Shown: piece by piece, positions 60,175 to 64,000 of the stretch
Position numbering within the stretch: the first letter of the stretch is position 1
How the letters are laid out: every line of letters begins with the position of its first letter
Assembly (NCBI RefSeq): GCF_017696315.1
Contig: NZ_JAAORJ010000002.1
Span: forward strand, 333,267-397,266
Direction of reading: 5' to 3'
Length of the DNA stretch: 64,000 nt
From: Prochlorococcus marinus XMU1412
GTDB lineage: Bacteria > Cyanobacteriota > Cyanobacteriia > PCC-6307 > Cyanobiaceae
The notes under the pieces: generated by a model
What the model was told of the DNA's origin: nothing
Seen by the model: only the letters and a program-made list of their open reading frames with translations
Database searches by the model: none
Made by a program: the position numbers and the translations under genes

Positions 60175-60462
60175 ATGTTTAATTCACTCGGCACAGTCTT
60201 AGATCCAAAAAAATCTAAAGCAAAATATCCAGTAGCAAGAGTTATAGTTCTTGATGACAATTTTAATACTTTTCAGCATGTCGCAAATTGTCTTCTAACA
60301 ATAATCCCAAGCATGAGTGAACAAAGGGCATGGGATCTAACCATCAAAGTTGACAAGACAGGATCTGCAGAGGTGTGGAGAGGTGATCTTGAACAGGCAG
60401 AGCTATATCATGAGCAACTATTAAGCAAAGGATTAACAATGGCTCCAATTGAGAAAACATAA
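60175..60462 (+). CDS. clpS: ATP-dependent Clp protease adaptor ClpS
   Basis: Adaptor that delivers N-degron substrates to ClpAP/ClpCP. Conserved core: YPVARVIVLDDNFNTFQHVANCLLTIIPSMS (DDN substrate-pocket motif) and the tail AELYHEQLLSKGLTMAPIE. From ATG 60175 the length is 95 residues; a TTG at 60163 adds four and neither has a strong Shine-Dalgarno. It lies just after the tRNA gene. Confidence 0.93.
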   Translation: MFNSLGTVLDPKKSKAKYPVARVIVLDDNFNTFQHVANCLLTIIPSMSEQRAWDLTIKVDKTGSAEVWRGDLEQAELYHEQLLSKGLTMAPIEKT

Positions 60463-60473
60463 AATAAGTAAGA

Positions 60474-60725
60474 TTGACAGAAATTTTTTGGCTTATAAAT
60501 TCAAATCGTTCAAGGGTTAAAAGATTTTCAAAGAATAATCAAAATAAAGATAAATTTTTTGAATATATGTTTATTGACTCTGGAAGAATTCTTGGTGTTT
60601 TAGGAAAAGAACCCCCTCTTATGACAACCAGAGAGGAACTTAAAGTTGATAAAGCTAGAGATGAATGGAGAAAGTTAATCGCTCAAGGTTGGAGGAGAAC
60701 CAAACCAGTTTGGGAAGACTATTAG
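60474..60725 (+). CDS. DUF1651 family protein
   Basis: 83-residue protein matching DUF1651, a family characteristic of marine picocyanobacteria: IFWLINSNRSRVKRF at the N-terminus and TTREELKVDKARDEWRKLIAQGWRRTKPVWEDY (LxTR...W..L...GW) at the C-terminus. No function known. Starts at TTG 60474, 11 bases after clpS. Its 3' end overlaps a small leftward ORF by 4 bases and begins the accessory-looking stretch to the window end. Confidence 0.83.
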   Translation: MTEIFWLINSNRSRVKRFSKNNQNKDKFFEYMFIDSGRILGVLGKEPPLMTTREELKVDKARDEWRKLIAQGWRRTKPVWEDY

Positions 60726-60853
60726 TATCCAATATTGTTACTAGGATTAGTTATATAAATTATGAGATTTAGGACATAGTTAGCGGGTAAATTTAATGGT
60801 TTCAAAAGTAACAAAGCCATTCCTTGAGTCACATTAAAATTTTTATTTTTCAT
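60722..60853 (-). CDS. Possible small protein (43 aa), hydrophobic
   Basis: Leftward ORF from ATG 60851-60853 to TAA 60722-60724. It reads MKNKNFNVTQGMALLLLKPL and continues with ANYVLNLIIYITNPSNN: a short basic head then two weakly hydrophobic patches. Overlaps the DUF1651 stop by 4 bases. No homologous family known to me. Start codon and length are plausible, but in such AT-rich sequence a chance ORF of 44 codons is not rare. Confidence 0.35.
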   Translation of the reverse strand: MKNKNFNVTQGMALLLLKPLNLPANYVLNLIIYITNPSNNIGY

Positions 60854-61097
60854 AAAAATATAAAAGTCTCATTTTAATTATAAAAAGACTGTCAAATACA
60901 AACTAAAAATAGTGAAAAAAAAGTTATATATGCATTTATTGATTAAGGATTTTTCAAGATATCTAATATCTAAAACTTATTTTAAAAAATTATAGATTTA
61001 GGATTACTTGTTAATTCTTTAAAAAAAAATCAACTTTATAATTTAATAATCCCTACTGTTTAGTACTTATAATTACACAAATAAGTATCTCATCTAA
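60854..61097. other. Non-coding AT-rich interval
   Basis: About 240 bases with no ORF I would call. It contains AAAGTCTCATTTTAATTATAAAAAGACT (near 60864-60892), inverted AGTCT/AGACT half-sites reminiscent of, but not clearly the same as, the repeat at 50.7-51.5 kb. Otherwise A and T tracts. Confidence 0.5.
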
Positions 61098-61211
61098 AGC
61101 AAAAGATCAAGAGCTTTATTTGGTATTGGAATAGTTGCATTAAGTATTGGATTAATATCAAAAAAAGTAATTAACTATCCAGCTGGAGGATTTATGAAAG
61201 GTACACAATAA
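61098..61211 (+). pseudogene. Remnant of a small membrane protein, start codon lost
   Basis: In-frame coding-like segment immediately after a TAA (61095-61097): SKRSRALFGIGIVALSIGLI, then SKKVINYPAGGFMKGTQ and a stop. It looks like a complete ~38-residue single-span protein lacking only its initiator: no ATG, GTG or TTG occurs before the hydrophobic helix. The positively charged head, span and glycine-rich tail read as protein rather than noise. Either a decayed gene or one using a non-standard start (ATT at 61125 would leave 28 residues). Confidence 0.35.
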
Positions 61212-61252
61212 ATAACCTTTAATATCTAACCATTAATCATCTTACATTTTCC

Positions 61253-61642
61253 TTAATTCTTAAATCCAGTCAACTTTGATAATTCTTTTAGTGAAAGTAC
61301 ACCTAAAATTAGTTTTCCATTTATTTCCCATGTGGGAAACCCTTTAATTTTTTTATCAATGCATAATTGAGTTTGACTGTTTATGCCATCTCTTGCACAT
61401 TCAACTACATTAAGTTCTCTATAAGCTTGCTTACCAAATAATTCACTTTGATTAAGGCAATTAGGACACCAATATGCTGAATATTTAACTACACCATTAT
61501 CTTTAAGGTATTTTGCCAACTCGATTGATTCCCTAGTGCTTTCTGAGGTAACTATAAGTTCTCTCTGATTATCTAAGTGGGAGCTATTTAAAACACTTGG
61601 TAAAGGAAGCAAAACTAATAGTGAGATTAATAGGCGTTTCAT
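61253..61642 (-). CDS. Exported thioredoxin-like protein (VKOR-partner type)
   Basis: 129 residues: signal peptide (about 1-20, MKRLLISLLVLLPLPSVLNS) and a thioredoxin-fold domain with CPNC (Cys59-Cys62 in AYWCPNCLNQSELFG), a second Cys pair region (VVECARDG...QLCIDKKI), and the cis-Pro segment KGFPTWEINGKLILGV. The pattern closely resembles the thioredoxin domain fused to VKOR in cyanobacteria, where it takes part in disulfide formation outside the cytoplasm. Here it stands alone. The start overlaps the stop of the 50-residue gene upstream by four bases (ATGA). Confidence 0.8.
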   Translation of the reverse strand: MKRLLISLLVLLPLPSVLNSSHLDNQRELIVTSESTRESIELAKYLKDNGVVKYSAYWCPNCLNQSELFGKQAYRELNVVECARDGINSQTQLCIDKKIKGFPTWEINGKLILGVLSLKELSKLTGFKN

Positions 61643-61791
61643 TTATTTACTACTTTTCCTCCATATTTTCTGACTATCTTATCAAGCAAAATTCGTATAT
61701 CTTTATTTTTAAGTTTCTCTATTTGCTGAAGATTTTCAAGAAGATCACATATTTGATCCTGGGTATCTTCATTTAATTCACTTACTGCCAT
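61639..61791 (-). CDS. Small charged helical protein (50 aa) coupled to the thioredoxin-like gene
   Basis: ORF from ATG 61789-61791, 50 residues: MAVSELNEDTQDQICDLLEN followed by LQQIEKLKNKDIRILLDKIVRK and a basic tail. Soluble, probably helical throughout. Its TGA overlaps the ATG of the exported thioredoxin-like gene (ATGA), the classic coupled arrangement, which strongly supports it as a real gene in the same operon. No known family. Confidence 0.7.
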   Translation of the reverse strand: MAVSELNEDTQDQICDLLENLQQIEKLKNKDIRILLDKIVRKYGGKVVNK

Positions 61792-61881
61792 TTATATTTA
61801 GAGTTTTTATATTCCAATTTTAAATCAAAAGTAAATTTACAAACTTATTGTATTTATATTTTTTTATTGCTATTTTTTTAA

Positions 61882-61922
61882 AGCGGACTAAGGTTCATAT
61901 CTCCACGAGGATTTAGTCCGCT
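61882..61922 (+). terminator. Perfect 10-bp-stem hairpin, likely terminator or RNA element
   Basis: AGCGGACTAA (61882-61891) is perfectly complementary to TTAGTCCGCT (61913-61922), with a 21-base loop that has its own small TCC/GGA stem (TCCACGAGGA). GAATTTTT follows on the + strand, as expected for a rightward terminator, though the T-run starts 3 bases after the stem. No rightward gene ends nearby, which leaves open a small RNA. Confidence 0.55.
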
Positions 61923-62043
61923 GAATTTTTAAAGATTAAATTTATTTTAGATCCCTCTTTAAGAAGTTGATTAGAAATATTCAAAAATATTTATCTTTGC
62001 TTAATTCCTAAATTCCATTGAAAAGCATTCTCATATAAACATT

Positions 62044-62060
62044 AATAGTGTGACACTATT
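62044..62060. promoter_or_regulatory. Operator-like palindrome AATAGTGT-G-ACACTATT
   Basis: Perfect 8-base inverted half-sites around a central G (AATAGTGTGACACTATT), overlapping the last base of the stop codon of the leftward DNA-binding-like gene. Shares the core AGTGTNACACT with two sites upstream of the same gene. Confidence 0.5.
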
Positions 62061-62425
62061 TATTCAATAATGTTATTATTTCGCATCATAACTTTCTTAA
62101 AAAACTTAAACTCAATAAATTCATGCATCATTTTAATATCATCAGATAAAACTTTTTTATTAACTGCATATTCGTCCACATTAAGTGGAGATTTATTATT
62201 TTCAGAAAATGTTTCGTGACCAAAAGAAAAGTTTATAAAATCACTTTTATCATTATGATTTTGACCATAAGATTCTTTTAAGACACCACGAGACCTCAAC
62301 GCTTCTTCAACCAATAAACCTGTGACTTTTGACTGACTATACTCATTATCATTGCACAATTTTTCAATAATTTTATGCACTTCTTCACTTGGTAAAAAAC
62401 CAATTCTTTTCCTCGGAGAGGGCAT
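62060..62425 (-). CDS. Small probable DNA-binding protein (CopG/RHH-like)
   Basis: 121 residues. The basic head MPSPRKRIGFLPSEEVHKII, then EKLCNDNEYSQSKVTGLLVEEALRSRG, looks like a ribbon-helix-helix domain: a strand with basic residues, helix A, a turn and helix B with a VxxLLVEEAL pattern. The C-terminal 70 residues are charged and variable. Three AGTGTNACACT-like palindromes bracket the gene (62044, 62441, 62463), the upstream pair lying 15-50 bases before the ATG, which suggests negative autoregulation. Target genes are not known. Confidence 0.65.
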   Translation of the reverse strand: MPSPRKRIGFLPSEEVHKIIEKLCNDNEYSQSKVTGLLVEEALRSRGVLKESYGQNHNDKSDFINFSFGHETFSENNKSPLNVDEYAVNKKVLSDDIKMMHEFIEFKFFKKVMMRNNNIIE

Positions 62426-62440
62426 AATTAAAAAAAAATT

Positions 62441-62451
62441 AGTGTCACACT
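62441..62451. promoter_or_regulatory. Operator-like site AGTGTCACACT
   Basis: Perfect odd palindrome (AGTGT-C-ACACT) 15 bases upstream of the leftward DNA-binding-like gene's ATG (62425), where a bound regulator would block its promoter or ribosome access. Confidence 0.45.
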
Positions 62452-62462
62452 TGCATATTATA

Positions 62463-62473
62463 AGTGTTGCACT
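62463..62473. promoter_or_regulatory. Operator-like site AGTGTTGCACT
   Basis: Second site of the same type (AGTGT-T-GCACT, one mismatch in the inverted half), centred 22 bases from the previous one, i.e. about two helical turns, so both would face the same side of the DNA. Lies between the DNA-binding-like gene and the rightward small gene at 62503, so it could serve both. Confidence 0.4.
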
Positions 62474-62502
62474 ATATTTGATTTAAGTCAACTAATTTTG
62501 CT

Positions 62503-62655
62503 ATGCATATTTTATTATTTCCTGTAGGATTTATTCTTTGGTATCTAGCTTATGAAGCAAAACCTATCATTAATGATGAAGTAACACTTAATTGGGAAGA
62601 AAAAAATACACTTAAAAGAAATAAACTTTTAAATATAATTAACGAAAGCTTTTAA
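62503..62655 (+). CDS. Small membrane-anchored protein (50 aa)
   Basis: ORF from ATG 62503, 50 residues: an N-terminal span (MHILLFPVGFILWYLAY) then a charged tail (EVTLNWEEKNTLKRNKL). No known family. It is divergent from the RHH-like gene, with the operator-like sites between, and overlaps the convergent 59-residue ORF by 4 bases. The layout (short anchor plus charged tail) is common among picocyanobacterial micro-proteins. Confidence 0.55.
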   Translation: MHILLFPVGFILWYLAYEAKPIINDEVTLNWEEKNTLKRNKLLNIINESF

Positions 62656-62831
62656 AATTTACTTTTTATCGATTTTGACCATTCCTTATGCTTATCATCT
62701 AGATCTGAGATTAACTGTTTTTGATATGTAAATTTGAGTTGATTTTCGTTAAGTGATTTTTTTGTGATAATCATCTCTTTAGAGAAAAAATAAGGAGTGT
62801 TAGAGCTACTAATTTTTTTTTGGACTTCCAT
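62652..62831 (-). CDS. Small charged protein (59 aa)
   Basis: ORF from ATG 62829-62831, 59 residues: MEVQKKISSSNTPYFFSKEM, then TKKSLNENQLKFTYQKQLISDLDDKHKEWSKS (positions about 24-55), basic and probably helical. No membrane span or signal peptide, no known family. Four-base convergent overlap with the gene at 62503. Confidence 0.5.
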   Translation of the reverse strand: MEVQKKISSSNTPYFFSKEMIITKKSLNENQLKFTYQKQLISDLDDKHKEWSKSIKSKF

Positions 62832-62993
62832 ATAATGAATTCATCTATTTTTTTTATATGACTTAAAAGGTTATAGTCTCAATATTTTTATATTCTTTTT
62901 ATATTTCCTTCATATGTATTTTTAGCACGTTTGTAAAAAATATTAGTTTATTAAATAATAAAGGCTATATTTAGACAAAATATATGTTTTATC

Positions 62994-63167
62994 ATGAATC
63001 TAAAGGAGAGAGGGATTACTGTTGGAGATTTACTAATAATACTAATAATAATAATCACTTCTACAATATTAATTAAATCATTTAGCAAGGATAAGAAAAC
63101 AACACTTAATTATAGTAATCAAGAGCAAGTTTCTTATAATAAAAATTACTATCAAAAATTCATTTGA
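62994..63167 (+). CDS. Small single-span membrane protein (57 aa)
   Basis: ORF from ATG 62994, 57 residues: MNLKERGITVGDLLIILIII then TSTILIKSFSKDKK and a polar Tyr/Asn-rich tail. One membrane span with a basic segment on both sides. The start sequence resembles a family of very small picocyanobacterial membrane proteins, recognised from general pattern only. The codons ACTAATAATACTAATAATAATAAT make a trinucleotide tract within the span. Confidence 0.6.
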   Translation: MNLKERGITVGDLLIILIIIITSTILIKSFSKDKKTTLNYSNQEQVSYNKNYYQKFI

Positions 63168-63277
63168 ATAGCTTATATAAATTATTTATAAAACTCTTAA
63201 TTAATTCAATTGACTATTAAGTATCTCTTATGTAAATTTCAAGAATTAATAATTATCAAACAATAAGTTTATGTACT

Positions 63278-63454
63278 TCAAATATTTTGATGAAATGGTT
63301 TAGAACTTTCCCATTTCAAGTTATCCTTTAAATCATTGATATCATTTGATATTGAAACTAAATTCACCATTTGAAGAATTTGACTTTTATTTAGCCTATT
63401 AATAATAATAAGTTTATTAAGCATTTCTAAAACAGATTTATCATTAATATTCAT
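63278..63454 (-). CDS. Small protein of unknown function (58 aa)
   Basis: ORF from ATG 63452-63454; 58 residues starting MNINDKSVLEMLNKLIIINR and continuing LNKSQILQMVNLVSISNDINDL. Predicted as two or three helices, cytosolic. The frame extends 10 codons further to a TTG at 63484, which has a better AAGGA-like context downstream rather than upstream, so ATG is preferred. No family recognised. Confidence 0.45.
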   Translation of the reverse strand: MNINDKSVLEMLNKLIIINRLNKSQILQMVNLVSISNDINDLKDNLKWESSKPFHQNI

Positions 63455-63586
63455 TGTTTGTATAAGAAAAAGATGATCCTTCAATTCGTATACCTTATCT
63501 TATAATTTAAAATTTTACTTTTAATGATAAGTAAAAATCTTTAGCTCACTTTTTTATAAATTCGTTTATTGTAAAAAGAAAAAAAA

Positions 63587-63757
63587 ATGCAAAAAAACTC
63601 CAAGAAAGAATACCTTAATAGAGATGAAGTTAATGAAATGATTGAATCCGCTTTAAGGAGACATAATAGAAGATCTACAATAATATCAAGTGTACTTGGC
63701 TGGATCCTAATAGGAGGTTATTCGTTTGGACTTTTTCAAGCAGTTCAAAATGTCTAG
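63587..63757 (+). CDS. Small C-terminally anchored protein (56 aa)
   Basis: ORF from ATG 63587, 56 residues: a charged helical head (KKEYLNRDEVNEMIESALRR) and a C-terminal hydrophobic span (STIISSVLGWILIGGYSFGLF). A purine-rich AAAAAGAAAAAAA precedes the ATG. The head resembles short dimerising helices of other small membrane proteins; no family known. Convincing as a protein because the charged/hydrophobic split is clean. Confidence 0.6.
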   Translation: MQKNSKKEYLNRDEVNEMIESALRRHNRRSTIISSVLGWILIGGYSFGLFQAVQNV

Positions 63758-63820
63758 TTAATCTTTTCTTTAAAGTAGAACTTGCTAGATGATAAATTAA
63801 TATAAGACTAAGTATTTATT

Positions 63821-64000
63821 ATGAGGGAATATATTGAGGCAAATCTTACAGTAATAAGAAAATATTTAAATAAACGAAAAAAGTATACATCAAAACTAAA
63901 TAATGCTTCGATAATGGAAGAATTCAAAGAATGGAGCAAAGATCCATTACCAAAGACAGAATCAATTTGGACTTTACCAGACTTAACAAGCAATGAAAGA
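63821..64000 (+). CDS. Unknown protein, 5' part, runs off the window
   Basis: Frame from ATG 63821 stays open to the window end (60 codons): MREYIEANLTVIRKYLNKRK, then LNNASIMEEFKEWSKDPLPKTESIWTLPD. Charged, helical, cytosolic so far. Preceded by AATATAAGACTAAGTATTT, which may include a promoter. Length and family cannot be judged from this part. Confidence 0.5.
   Translation, partial: MREYIEANLTVIRKYLNKRKKYTSKLNNASIMEEFKEWSKDPLPKTESIWTLPDLTSNER

Overview
The window looks like the chromosome of a high-light-adapted Prochlorococcus (marine picocyanobacterium). The evidence is the very AT-rich composition, tightly packed genes, many junctions that overlap by 1-17 bases, frequent TTG starts, and a characteristic gene set: psaK, Ycf49/DUF2499-DUF3593, HemJ, CCB2/CCB4-type c-type cytochrome assembly factor, CobN, B12-dependent MetH, DUF3110, DUF1995 and DUF1651. 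The strain is inferred from content only.

Layout. 1-8.8 kb: 3' end of an alanine/serine-glyoxylate aminotransferase, tadA, a PLP decarboxylase, then a leftward block of membrane GTPase, lspA, bioY, FtsX/MacB-type permease and pyk, followed by a MazG-like protein and a YggT protein. 8.8-19.2 kb: scpB (apparently lacking a standard start codon), ilvA, dxs, psaK, DUF3593, DUF2499, prxQ, rpmB, htpG, hisZ, suhB-like and a ferredoxin. 19.2-25.1 kb: tRNA-Ser(GGA), dnaK2-dnaJ, DUF3110, cyclophilin, ribBA. 25.2-31.2 kb: argC, purN, pgi, leuS. 31.3-39.5 kb: dapF, cysteine desulfurase-like, DUF1995, dacB, coaD, flavin reductase, uvrC, hemJ, PHP protein. 39.5-49.4 kb: cobN, ilvE, metH, a small acidic protein, DUF2237, Ap4A phosphorylase-like. 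49.4-51.5 kb: a small accessory-looking patch with a 59-residue protein, an unusual ribbon-helix-helix plus J-domain fusion, a ~45-base palindromic repeat in three copies, and a secreted Trp-rich protein. 51.5-60.7 kb: pheT, rpmG, rpsR, a short RNB-domain ribonuclease, metG, LptC-like, CCB2/4-like, a small membrane protein, cobU, trmL, tRNA-CAT, clpS, DUF1651.

60.7-64 kb is different: nearly all genes encode proteins under 130 residues, there is more non-coding space, a gene remnant, a perfect 10-bp-stem hairpin, and a DNA-binding protein gene bracketed by AGTGTNACACT operator-like palindromes. This looks like the edge of an accessory or fast-evolving region downstream of the tRNA-CAT gene.

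Most of the window is ordinary core metabolism: isoprenoid, branched-chain amino acid, arginine, lysine/peptidoglycan, riboflavin, purine, CoA, B12 and methionine synthesis, translation, chaperones and photosystem assembly. B12 making (cobN, cobU) and B12 use (metH) lie within 20 kb. I found no CRISPR array, phage or insertion sequence. The points most worth a second look are the scpB start, the RHH-J fusion, the 45-base repeat, the operator palindromes around 62.0-62.5 kb and the micro-protein cluster.
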